Origin: DATDMG01 sp036518955 | GTDB taxonomy: Bacteria > Actinomycetota > Actinomycetes > Actinomycetales > Kineosporiaceae | Assembly (NCBI GenBank): GCA_036518955.1 | Contig: DATDMG010000445.1 | Span: forward strand, 1 to 42,665 | Direction of reading: 5' to 3' | DNA: 42,665 nucleotides | In this document: positions 6,711 to 14,360 of the stretch, one piece after another | How the letters are laid out: each line of letters starts with the position of its first letter | How positions within the stretch are numbered: position 1 is the stretch's first letter | Notes under the pieces: generated by a model | What the model saw: the letters and a program-made list of their open reading frames with translations, nothing else | Databases searched by the model: none | What the model was told of the DNA's origin: nothing | Program-made: the position numbers and the translations under genes

Positions 6711-8738
6711 TCAGCTCACCTGTCGGGTGGTGATGATCCGCGCCCAGGGGCCGGGTCGGGGGGCGTCGACGAACCGCCAGGCGACGGTGCCGCTGCCGGC
6801 TTCGGCCCGCAGACCGACGCAGCGGTAGAGCGCCGGGCTCAGGTTGATCCCGTAGCTGGCGGCGGGGAGAACGGTACCCAGCACGTAGCCCGGGTCGAGC
6901 GGGCCGGGCCCGCTGTCCTCGAGCTGGCCGTAGCAGGTGCCGGACGGGCCGCTCACCGCGACCCATCGGTTCTTGAGGAAGGACACGCTCCGGTCGTGCA
7001 GTCGGGCGGAGAATCCCGGGTCGCCCGACCAGGGAATGGCACGGCGGTCGGTGCTCTTGGAGCTGATCAGGTCGTTGTACGGCAGGCCCAGGTAGTACGG
7101 GTTCTCCCGGGGGAGGGTCGCGGTGGGGAACCAGTCCGGCGCCTGCCGACGCTCGACGTCCGAGGTGCAGCGGGCCCCCGGGGTTCCGAGTCCGTCGCAG
7201 CCACCGTAGTGCTGGGCCCACCGGGCGTCCCAGGCCGACGAGAGGCTCTGCCCGTCCTCGCCGGCGTCCGGCCGGGCGATCGCGCCGATCCAGAACACCG
7301 TGGCCAGGACGTCGCGGTGCAGCGGGTAACGGGTCAGGGACGGGGCTGACGGGCCCGGCGTCACCGGTCCGGCAACGGGCAGGGGCTGCTCGTTGCCGGC
7401 GTCCTCGGCGGTCGCCCGGGGGGTCAGGACGACGCCGGTACCCAGGGCGGCGACGGCCGCCGCCGCGACCGCCCAGAGCGCGACGGGGCGACGGCGCGGC
7501 TCCGCCACCCGGCGGGCGGGGCGGTCCGCCGCCCGCGGCCAGGGGTTGATCCGGGGCGGGCGTCCGGCCGCGACGTCCTCGACCCAACCGGCCGCCAGGA
7601 CGACGACGAGCAGCAGCAGCCACGCCACCGTGAACTGGGCGATCTGACCACCCGGTCCCGGAGTCTCCAGCCCCAGGCTCCAGGGGTTGCTCTCCAGGAC
7701 GGGCGTGGCGGCCCAGATGCAGAGGTTTCCCCACAGGTAGATCGTCATCGCCCGGGAGTTCATCGCCGCGACGAGCTTGGACAGGCGTGGCAGGCGGTCC
7801 AGGACGGTGCGACGAGGGTACAGCCGCAGCAGCAGCAGGACGGCACCGGCGCTGTACCCGGCGTTCGCGACGTCGATGTTGTCGATGTCCCAGCCGCTGT
7901 CCGGCTGCTGGTGGGTGATGGCGAACGTCAGCCCGGCCGCCATCAGCAGCAGGGCCGCGGCGACGGTGCGAGCGCGGGGCAGCCCGATGATCCGGCCGTC
8001 GTGGTGGGCGAAGCCCAGCATCCAGCAGACGCCGAAGATGGCCAGGTGTTGGACGGAGTCTCCGGTGGGGGTGCTGGTGTCGATCATCCCCTGTCCGGTG
8101 GCGACCAGGGCGAGCGCCGGCACGGCCAGCAGGGGCAGCGGGTACCGGCGGAACAGCCACAGGGCGAAGGGGCTGAGCAGCAGCAGCCAGAGGTACGTGC
8201 GGATGTACCACAGCGGGAGCACGAGGTCGTAGCCCCAGGCGCTGCCCGGAGGGTCGGCGAGCGGCACCAGCCAGTACAGGGCGCTGCGCCAGGTGAGGGG
8301 AGTGCCGGCGGTCGGGGTCACGGTCCAGCCGTGCCCCCCGGCTCGTGCCGCCATGGCGATGACGACGACGGCGCCGTACAGCCACAGCGGCGGCAGGAGC
8401 CGGCGGATCCGCCGGCGCAGCACCCTGGCCTGGCCCGGTGACGCGGACAACGACGCGGCGACCAGGGAGCCGCCGAGGGCGAACATCACCCCCATCGACG
8501 GGAAGGCGACCGGCAACCAGACCCAGCCGAAGGTGTGGTACGTCATCACCCGCACCAGGGCGAGGGCCCGCAGGCCGTCGATGTACTGGTCCCGACGGCG
8601 CCCGGGCCGCTCCGGGCGCCCGGGCCGCGCGTCCGGACGTGCGGGGTCGACGGGTGCCCGGCCCGGCAGCCCGTTGGCCGGGTCGGCAGCCAGAGCGCCC
8701 GGCAGGGCCCGCTCGGGAACGGCGTCGGCGGCGCTCAT
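6711..8738 (-). CDS. Acyltransferase-3 family membrane protein with extracytoplasmic C-terminal domain
   Basis: 675 aa. ATG at 8738 overlaps the stop of the upstream synthase gene (ATGA), implying translational coupling. After a Pro/Arg-rich cytoplasmic head, YIDGLRALALVRVMTYHTFGW carries the family's N-terminal motif with its conserved His, followed by about ten membrane segments and RRRIRRLLPPLWLYG, typical of OafA/YrhL-type enzymes that move acyl groups across the membrane onto glycans. After the last segment (VALWAVAAAAVAALGTGVVL) comes a ~240-residue domain outside the membrane, with conserved-looking blocks ENPYYLGLPYNDL, FLKNRWVAV, SGTCYGQLEDSGPG and GINLSPALYRCVG. These resemble secreted actinobacterial proteins of unknown function; the SPAL strand recalls double-psi beta-barrels (inference). 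Acceptor is probably the polymer made by the coupled synthase. Confidence 0.88.
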   Translation of the reverse strand: MSAADAVPERALPGALAADPANGLPGRAPVDPARPDARPGRPERPGRRRDQYIDGLRALALVRVMTYHTFGWVWLPVAFPSMGVMFALGGSLVAASLSASPGQARVLRRRIRRLLPPLWLYGAVVVIAMAARAGGHGWTVTPTAGTPLTWRSALYWLVPLADPPGSAWGYDLVLPLWYIRTYLWLLLLSPFALWLFRRYPLPLLAVPALALVATGQGMIDTSTPTGDSVQHLAIFGVCWMLGFAHHDGRIIGLPRARTVAAALLLMAAGLTFAITHQQPDSGWDIDNIDVANAGYSAGAVLLLLRLYPRRTVLDRLPRLSKLVAAMNSRAMTIYLWGNLCIWAATPVLESNPWSLGLETPGPGGQIAQFTVAWLLLLVVVLAAGWVEDVAAGRPPRINPWPRAADRPARRVAEPRRRPVALWAVAAAAVAALGTGVVLTPRATAEDAGNEQPLPVAGPVTPGPSAPSLTRYPLHRDVLATVFWIGAIARPDAGEDGQSLSSAWDARWAQHYGGCDGLGTPGARCTSDVERRQAPDWFPTATLPRENPYYLGLPYNDLISSKSTDRRAIPWSGDPGFSARLHDRSVSFLKNRWVAVSGPSGTCYGQLEDSGPGPLDPGYVLGTVLPAASYGINLSPALYRCVGLRAEAGSGTVAWRFVDAPRPGPWARIITTRQVS

Positions 8739-11206
8739 CGGGCCGACTCGTTGGCCTGGTCGAGGGTCCGGTCGCCGGCTCGGGGTGCCGGGACGTGGGG
8801 CGCGGGGGCGCGACCGGGTGTGGCGAACGGTGTCGCGGCGCCGTGGGTCGCTCCGGCCCCGACCGGTGTCGCGGCCTCGACGGTGCCGGTGCGGGCGAGC
8901 TTGTTCCAGCCGACCGGGACGCCGCGGACGGCAAGGTAGCAGGACATGTACAGCAGGTAACTGCGCAAGGGGTCGTACACCATCCGGTACAGCGGGACGA
9001 CGGACAGCAGGACCAGGGGCTCGCCGAGCAGGCCGACCGCGGTGAGCGCGGTCAGGCCCTGTGCCGCGGTGAAGACGAGGTAGAAACCGCCCAGCAGAGC
9101 CGGTCCTTGCCGGAACAGGGCCTCGAGGGTGACCAGGGTGACGAAGGGGATGGTGACCAGCGGCAGCGCGATCGAGAGCGCGGCCCAGGGCAGGGCGAAC
9201 ATGCCCAGCCATCCGAACCGGGGCCGCAGCACCATGTCCCGGTGCTTGGCGATGGCCTGAAGGGTGCCGAAGGTCCACCGGATCCGTTGCCGCAGCAGCC
9301 CGTCGACGTCCACCGGCGCCTCGGTGTCGGCGCGGGCCGCGTCGTCCTGGGTGACCCGCCACCCGGTCCGGTGCAGGGCGAGCGTGAGGTCGCAGTCCTC
9401 GGCGAGCGTCTCCTCCGAGAACCCGCCCGCGCGCAGCACCGCCTCCCGACGCCAGGCCGCGCACGCGCCCGGGACCGTCATGACGGCGCCGAGCAGGTCA
9501 TGGGCGGCGCGCTCGACCCCGATCTGGCCGAGGTACTCCAGCGCCTGCCAGCGGGTCAGCACGTTCACCTGGCGGTTGCCCACCCGGACGACGCCGGCGA
9601 CCGCGCCGAGCGTGCCGTAGGGGTCGACCTCGAAGTGCCGGACGAGGTTGGCCACCATGTCCGCCGCGGCATGCGTGTCGGCGTCCAGGGTGACGACGAT
9701 CTCGCTGCCGGTGTGGGTCAGGCCGCGGTTGAGGGCCGCCGGCTTGCGCGCGTTGTTCTGGCGCAGCAGACGGATGCGGTGGTCGAGGGTCTGGCCCAAC
9801 CGGGTGACGATGTCCGGCGTGGCATCGGTCGAACCGTCGTCCACGACCAGGAACTCACGCACCGGATACGTCGAGGCCACCAGGGACCGCAACGTCGCCT
9901 CGATCACCGTCTCCTCGTTGTAGGCGGCGATGAGCACGGTGACCGTGAGCTGCTGCTCTCCTCCGCCGGTCGGGGGCGGCCGGCGCCAGCGCCGCAGCAG
10001 GGCCAGCAGCGCGTAGCCGAGACCGGTCGTTGCCATCGTGAACACCCCTGCCGCGAAGAGCCACCCGCTGAGCTGGTCGGGGTACACCAGCCACACCATC
10101 ACGAGCGCGGTCACCGCGCTGTCGGTGGCGGAGTCCACCGGCGTCGCGGCCGCCGGGATCCCGGTGGCACCGGGATCGGCCTCCGGCACCGTGACGAACG
10201 TGTAGCCGGCGGCCTGGGCGGCCGGGATCAGGGTGTGGTCGAGGTAGTCGACGGTGTGGGCCCGGTCACCGCCGGCGTCGTGCATGAGTACCGTGACGTC
10301 CGGCCCGTCCAGAGCAGGCAGCGGGATCGTGCTCGGCAGCGTGCCGACGACCGCGGCGCTGTCGCCGGTGCCGCCGCCGTAGGCCCAGTCGTGGGTGTCG
10401 AAGTCGTAGCTGGCCACCGGCCAGCCCAGCCGCTGTGCGCGCGCGATGGCGAGTTCCTCGTCGGCGACCGCGCCGCCGGTCCCGCCGTCGTACGGCGGGC
10501 GGACGATCCGTACGTCCCGACCGGTGAGGTGGGCCAGCAGGCGGGCGTTGCCGGCAAGTTCCAGCCGGGCCCGCCAGTCCGGCGCGTCGGACAGGTTGCG
10601 GTGGCTGAGCGAGTGGTTGCCCAGCGCGTGCCCCTCCCGGACGATGCGCCGCAGCAGGTCCGGGTGGGCGGCCGCCGCGCGCCCGACCACGAAGAAGGTG
10701 GCGCGGACGTGGTGGCGGGCCAGGACGTCCAGCACCCGGCGCGTCCAGAGCGGGTCCGGGCCGTCGTCGAAGGTGAGGGCGATCCTGCGGGTCGCACTGC
10801 CGTCGCCGTACCGCTGCACGGCGTAGGGGCGGGAGCCCACGGTGACCTGATCGGCCCCGCTCAGCCTGCCGAGGCGGGCCCCGGTGAAGGGGTCGCTCAG
10901 CTCCCCGCCGTGCACCGCCACGATCCGGACCATCGGCCCGGTCCCGATCACCGCCGGGCTGCGCCCCAGGCGCTGCGCGAGCACGTGCGGGTCCGGTCCG
11001 GGCAGCGGCGCCCGGACCAGATCGGCCACCGGCCGCAACTGCACGAGCAGCAGCCCCGCCAGGGCGAGCATCGCCAGGACGCCGGCGACCTGGACGGCAC
11101 GCCAGCGCCGCCCGCTGGGTTCGATGAAGACCGGCTGCGGTCGAGGCCTGGGCAATGCGCCCGGACCGCCCCCGCGGGGGGCGGTCCGGGTGAGCTTCGC
11201 CGGCAC
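8735..11206 (-). CDS. Bifunctional polysaccharide deacetylase / processive family 2 glycosyltransferase
   Basis: 823 aa. GTG at 11206 preceded by GAGGAGGAG. Order: cytoplasmic tail, membrane anchor (~38-57), extracytoplasmic NodB-type deacetylase (~140-340) with TFDDGPD (Asp147, Asp148) and metal-binding His198/His202 (HSLSH), RPPYD and LMHDAGGD; two membrane helices (~365-405); cytoplasmic GT2 domain with DDGSTD (456-461), LDAD (Asp508/Asp510), ED at 603-604 and QRIRW (640-644), the full set of a processive synthase (hyaluronan, chitin, PNAG or cellulose type); then C-terminal membrane helices. The layout puts synthesis inside and deacetylation outside in one chain, as separate PgaB/PgaC or IcaB/IcaA do in PNAG systems. 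It overlaps the acyltransferase by 4 bp. Sugar identity cannot be read from motifs. Confidence 0.93.
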   Translation of the reverse strand: MPAKLTRTAPRGGGPGALPRPRPQPVFIEPSGRRWRAVQVAGVLAMLALAGLLLVQLRPVADLVRAPLPGPDPHVLAQRLGRSPAVIGTGPMVRIVAVHGGELSDPFTGARLGRLSGADQVTVGSRPYAVQRYGDGSATRRIALTFDDGPDPLWTRRVLDVLARHHVRATFFVVGRAAAAHPDLLRRIVREGHALGNHSLSHRNLSDAPDWRARLELAGNARLLAHLTGRDVRIVRPPYDGGTGGAVADEELAIARAQRLGWPVASYDFDTHDWAYGGGTGDSAAVVGTLPSTIPLPALDGPDVTVLMHDAGGDRAHTVDYLDHTLIPAAQAAGYTFVTVPEADPGATGIPAAATPVDSATDSAVTALVMVWLVYPDQLSGWLFAAGVFTMATTGLGYALLALLRRWRRPPPTGGGEQQLTVTVLIAAYNEETVIEATLRSLVASTYPVREFLVVDDGSTDATPDIVTRLGQTLDHRIRLLRQNNARKPAALNRGLTHTGSEIVVTLDADTHAAADMVANLVRHFEVDPYGTLGAVAGVVRVGNRQVNVLTRWQALEYLGQIGVERAAHDLLGAVMTVPGACAAWRREAVLRAGGFSEETLAEDCDLTLALHRTGWRVTQDDAARADTEAPVDVDGLLRQRIRWTFGTLQAIAKHRDMVLRPRFGWLGMFALPWAALSIALPLVTIPFVTLVTLEALFRQGPALLGGFYLVFTAAQGLTALTAVGLLGEPLVLLSVVPLYRMVYDPLRSYLLYMSCYLAVRGVPVGWNKLARTGTVEAATPVGAGATHGAATPFATPGRAPAPHVPAPRAGDRTLDQANESAR
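11161..11189. other. 13-bp GC hairpin within the first codons of the synthase gene
   Basis: A perfect 13-bp inverted repeat (11161-11173 with 11177-11189, 3-nt loop) lies at about codons 6-15 of the deacetylase/synthase gene. In mRNA it would form close to the ribosome site and could lower initiation; it may also just reflect GC-rich coding. Confidence 0.5.
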
Positions 11207-11321
11207 GGCGCTCCTCCTCGGTCCGGGCGTGGGCGGTGGTACCCCAGGTGTCGGGCCGAACCCGACCCGACTTGAGCCACCGGCGGACGTCGGCGTCCCT
11301 ACCGGGACCCGCGCACGGCCC

Positions 11322-12530
11322 TCAGGGCTGCTGGAAGGTGGCCGTCGTCCAGATCCTCTCGGCGAGGTAGCTCTTCACCTTGGTGATGTAGCCCTCGGCG
11401 CCGGCATCGTGCCAGCGGCCGGAGAACCACACGCCGAGGCAGCCCCAGGCGTCTCCGGCGGCGTAGGTACCGGTGTGCTCCACCGTGTTCAGCCAGGTCC
11501 ACTCCCCGAGGTAGCAGGCCCGGAACTGGGCGTAGGCGTAGTCGGCGTTGAACGCCGTGGAGGTGATGGCGTGGGGGAACGCCGACGTATTGTAGGGGTA
11601 GCGGATCTGCAGCAGGCCCCAGCTCTCCGGGCACTGCCCGGCGGTGCCGTCGACGCCGAGGCCGTGCCCGGGGGCGCAGCGGGTGGCGTCGGTGCCCCAG
11701 TCGCCCTTGTTGTCCATGTGCCACCAGCTCTCCACCGCGGCCTGGGCCTTGACGATGTCCTCGTCGACGCCCCACTTGCAGGCCGCCCACCGCAGGATCT
11801 GCTCGGTGGTGCCGGTGAAAGCGCCGGTGATCCGGGCCTGCGTGCCGGTGGCTCCCGGGAGCGGCGCGCCCACCGTGGCGTTGGCGGTCCGGTTCACCGC
11901 CTTGTTCTCCGTGGGCACGGGCAGCGCTCGGACCCAGGCGGCGCACTGTTCCTGGCTGGGCGGTGCCGCGTCCGGCGACAGCGTGCCGAAGTGCGTCGGA
12001 GCGCTCGCGCCGGTGCCGGTGGGCGCCGAGGTGGTGGACGTCGTGGAGGTGGTGGACGCCGGGCCCGCCACGACCGAGACGTCCGCGGCCCGGTTCGACC
12101 ACACCAGCAGCGGCGTCCACGCGCCCCCGAACGTGCCGACCGCCACCCGGTAGACCCCTGCCTTGCGCGGCACGGCCCACGACGTGGAGCGGGTGATCGC
12201 CCTGCCGGCGGTCAGGGACGCCGGCCAGGAACGCTGCAGCACCCGGTGGCCGGCGGCGTCGTAGACCTCGAGATCGAGGACGACGCCTCGCCGCGTCGTG
12301 CTGGTGACGGTGGCGGAGAGTGTCGTCACGGTCCCGGCCACGACCCGTGCCGCCGTCGCGGCCGCGGTGACCGTCACGCCGTGGCTGGTCACCGGGTGGG
12401 CGGCGGGCGTCGTCGTCCGCGACGCCGATCCGGCGTGGCTGACGGCGGCGACGGCCGAGGCGGCCATCAGCAGGCCGGAGATCACGGTCGCGCCGGCGAT
12501 CAGAGGGATGCGTCTCCGTCTCCACGTCAT
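11322..12530 (-). CDS. Secreted lysozyme/transglycosylase-like protein
   Basis: 402 aa. Signal peptide with RRRR start and hydrophobic stretch to about residue 30 (AASAVAAVSHA). Residues ~50-155 look like an immunoglobulin-like beta domain (VTVTAAATAARVVAGTVTTLSATV..., RAADVSVVAG). A Thr/Ser-rich linker follows, then ~190-402, a lysozyme-like fold: ILRWAACKWGVDEDIVKAQAAVESWW with candidate catalytic Glu267, then SWGLLQIRYPY, the layout of SLT/lysozyme superfamily sites. Six cysteines in the C-terminal part suggest disulfides. It lies 115 bp downstream of no gene of its own operon: a strong terminator at 12619-12648 separates it from the gene upstream. It may cut the envelope polymer or peptidoglycan. 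Substrate is inference. Confidence 0.8.
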   Translation of the reverse strand: MTWRRRRIPLIAGATVISGLLMAASAVAAVSHAGSASRTTTPAAHPVTSHGVTVTAAATAARVVAGTVTTLSATVTSTTRRGVVLDLEVYDAAGHRVLQRSWPASLTAGRAITRSTSWAVPRKAGVYRVAVGTFGGAWTPLLVWSNRAADVSVVAGPASTTSTTSTTSAPTGTGASAPTHFGTLSPDAAPPSQEQCAAWVRALPVPTENKAVNRTANATVGAPLPGATGTQARITGAFTGTTEQILRWAACKWGVDEDIVKAQAAVESWWHMDNKGDWGTDATRCAPGHGLGVDGTAGQCPESWGLLQIRYPYNTSAFPHAITSTAFNADYAYAQFRACYLGEWTWLNTVEHTGTYAAGDAWGCLGVWFSGRWHDAGAEGYITKVKSYLAERIWTTATFQQP

Positions 12531-12618
12531 GCCTGCTTATTCCACGCTCCGGCGGAAAGTGGTTGCCCAGAGTACAAGAATCTGTCGCTTGCTTGACGAA
12601 GCCTTGATCGCAAAGGGG

Positions 12619-12648
12619 GCGGCCCGGGAGGATTCCCTCCCGGGCCGC
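12619..12648 (-). terminator. Intrinsic-type terminator after the GT-C glycosyltransferase gene
   Basis: A perfect 13-bp stem (12619-12631 with 12636-12648, arm GCGGCCCGGGAGG) has a 4-nt ATTC loop. It begins 6 nt after the stop at 12654 and is followed on the minus strand by CCCCTTTG. It is the clearest terminator in the window. Confidence 0.8.
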
Positions 12649-12653
12649 ACGGC

Positions 12654-14348
12654 TCAGCCGCAGCGCACCACGCCCAGCCCCTGCAGCGGGATCCTCCGGC
12701 AGGATCCGTGGCCGAGCAGGGCGATCAATCCGTCGACCTCCTGGTCGAGCCGGGGGTCCACCACGCCGCGGTAGAAGGTGACGACCTCGGTACCCGGTGT
12801 GCGCAGGGCGCCGGGGGTGGTGGTGGGGTAGACCTGGACGTGCTGGTAGAGCGTGCGCCAGGCCGGGTCGTCCGGGCGGAGGTCGCTGGCCGCCTGCCAC
12901 CGGGTCGGGTCCACCCGGAGGAAGACGAAGGTCGCGTCGGGTCTCGTCCGCCGGACCGCGACCAGCTCGTCGAACAGCCCACGGAAGTCGGTCTTGTACG
13001 GCTGCCCGATGCCGAGCGTCACGGGCACGAGGCTCGCCCCGAGCAGCGTGACGGCCGCCGTGGCGACCCACCGGCGGCCGGCGGCGGTCCGTGCCGCGGT
13101 GGCGGCCAGGCACAGCAGGCCCCACGTCAGGGCGGGTGCAACGACGATCATGTTGCGCAGCGTCCACAGGTGCCGCCACTGGGAGACCGAGAAGGCGCCC
13201 AGGACCACGACCGCCGCGAGGGCGAGCAGGACCGCGGCGGCGGGAGCCTCCGTGGTCACCGCCGGGGCGGTCGCCCGCGCCCGACCCCGGCCCGTCGACC
13301 GCCCGGCGAGCCGCCCGGCGAGCGCCACCAGGCACAGCAGAGCCAGGGCGATCACGCCGGCGGGTGACGTCCAGGCGAACCCGTCCCGGTGCATGCGCAG
13401 GCCGCCGGCGTTGATCGTCGTGGTCAGCAGGTCCCAGACGTCCTGGCGGGTGGGGGCGGGGATCCAGGCCGTGCCCGCGGCGAATCCGGGTACCCCGCGC
13501 CCGTGGAGCAGCCAGGCCCCCTGCAGGCTGCAGCCGAGGACGGCGAGGGCCACCCAGGACGCGACCCCGGCGGCCCGCCGTCCGGGCGCTCGGGCGGCCG
13601 TGGTGACGGCGAGCACGGCCAGCGCACCCAGGGTGAGGATCGCGCCGAAGAGGTGCAGGGTCGCCGCCGCCAGGCTCCAGCCGCACCAGGCCAGGCGGGT
13701 GGGGAACGGAACGGCCTCGCGGTCCAGCACCCGGGTGGCCGCGCGGAGGGTGGCGGCGGTCAGCCCGACCGAGGACAGCAGGAGCGGGGCGTAGCTGCGC
13801 GTGTCCACGGAGTAGACGATCGAGGTGCCTCCGGCGGCCGTGGCGACGGTCAGCCCCCAGTGCACGTGCCGGTCGAGCCGGACGCCGTGCAGGCCACGGT
13901 GCGCGACCACCACCGAGACGACGGCGCACAGCGTGCTGAGCAGCCGGGTCCAGACCTCGTGACTGTCACCGAGCCTGGTCCAGGTCCACAGCAGCAGCGC
14001 GTACAGCGGCGGATGGACCTCGGTCGAGGCCAGCCGGCGCAACTGGTCCAGGGAGCCGGAGGTCTCGCGGACGGTGAACAGTTCGTCGATCCAGTAGCTC
14101 TGCCGGCCGAGCAGGGCGATCCGGACGGCGACCGATGCCAGGATCACCAGGCCGCTGAGCGCCAGGAACGCGGGCGCCGGCCGCCCGCCACGCCCGGCCG
14201 CGGCCCTGACTCCGCGCCGGCCGGCGGCGCCGGCCGCGGTGATCTCGTGGGGATCGTCCAGGGAGGGGTGCGCGGTTCGGCCGGCCGGCCGGCGGCCCGG
14301 CCCGGACCGGACCGGCGGAGTGTTCCGGGGAAGGGCGGCGGGCGTCAT
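12654..14348 (-). CDS. GT-C fold membrane glycosyltransferase (GT39/GT83-like, mannosyltransferase type)
   Basis: 564 aa. A ~60-residue cytoplasmic head precedes about eleven membrane helices. The first extracytoplasmic loop carries SYWIDELFT with the Asp-Glu pair (Asp88-Glu89) and later STEVHPPLYALLLWTWTRLG, both typical of polyprenyl-phosphate-sugar-dependent GT-C enzymes such as protein mannosyltransferases and ArnT-like proteins. The C-terminal ~130 residues form an extracytoplasmic domain (DFRGLFDELVAVRRTRPDATFVFLR). It would transfer a sugar from a lipid carrier to a glycan or protein outside the membrane. It begins 12 bp after the sulfatase-like gene stop, so the two form an operon ending at a terminator hairpin just downstream. 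No clear ribosome site ahead of ATG 14348, which suggests coupling to the upstream gene. Confidence 0.85.
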   Translation of the reverse strand: MTPAALPRNTPPVRSGPGRRPAGRTAHPSLDDPHEITAAGAAGRRGVRAAAGRGGRPAPAFLALSGLVILASVAVRIALLGRQSYWIDELFTVRETSGSLDQLRRLASTEVHPPLYALLLWTWTRLGDSHEVWTRLLSTLCAVVSVVVAHRGLHGVRLDRHVHWGLTVATAAGGTSIVYSVDTRSYAPLLLSSVGLTAATLRAATRVLDREAVPFPTRLAWCGWSLAAATLHLFGAILTLGALAVLAVTTAARAPGRRAAGVASWVALAVLGCSLQGAWLLHGRGVPGFAAGTAWIPAPTRQDVWDLLTTTINAGGLRMHRDGFAWTSPAGVIALALLCLVALAGRLAGRSTGRGRARATAPAVTTEAPAAAVLLALAAVVVLGAFSVSQWRHLWTLRNMIVVAPALTWGLLCLAATAARTAAGRRWVATAAVTLLGASLVPVTLGIGQPYKTDFRGLFDELVAVRRTRPDATFVFLRVDPTRWQAASDLRPDDPAWRTLYQHVQVYPTTTPGALRTPGTEVVTFYRGVVDPRLDQEVDGLIALLGHGSCRRIPLQGLGVVRCG

Positions 14349-14360
14349 GAGCGGTCCGGA

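Noticed and set aside
8438..11275. 945-residue plus-strand frame opposite the synthase
   Set aside because: Antisense shadow of a gene with complete catalytic motifs; low-complexity composition.
12531..12618. Possible ydaO (c-di-AMP) riboswitch ahead of the lysozyme-like gene
   Set aside because: Such elements often precede wall hydrolases in actinobacteria, but only about 90 bp is available and the conserved core is absent.
11299..13929. 876-residue minus-strand frame spanning two genes
   Set aside because: Runs out of frame through the lysozyme-like and GT-C genes and through the strong terminator; composition rich in Arg, Gly and Pro.
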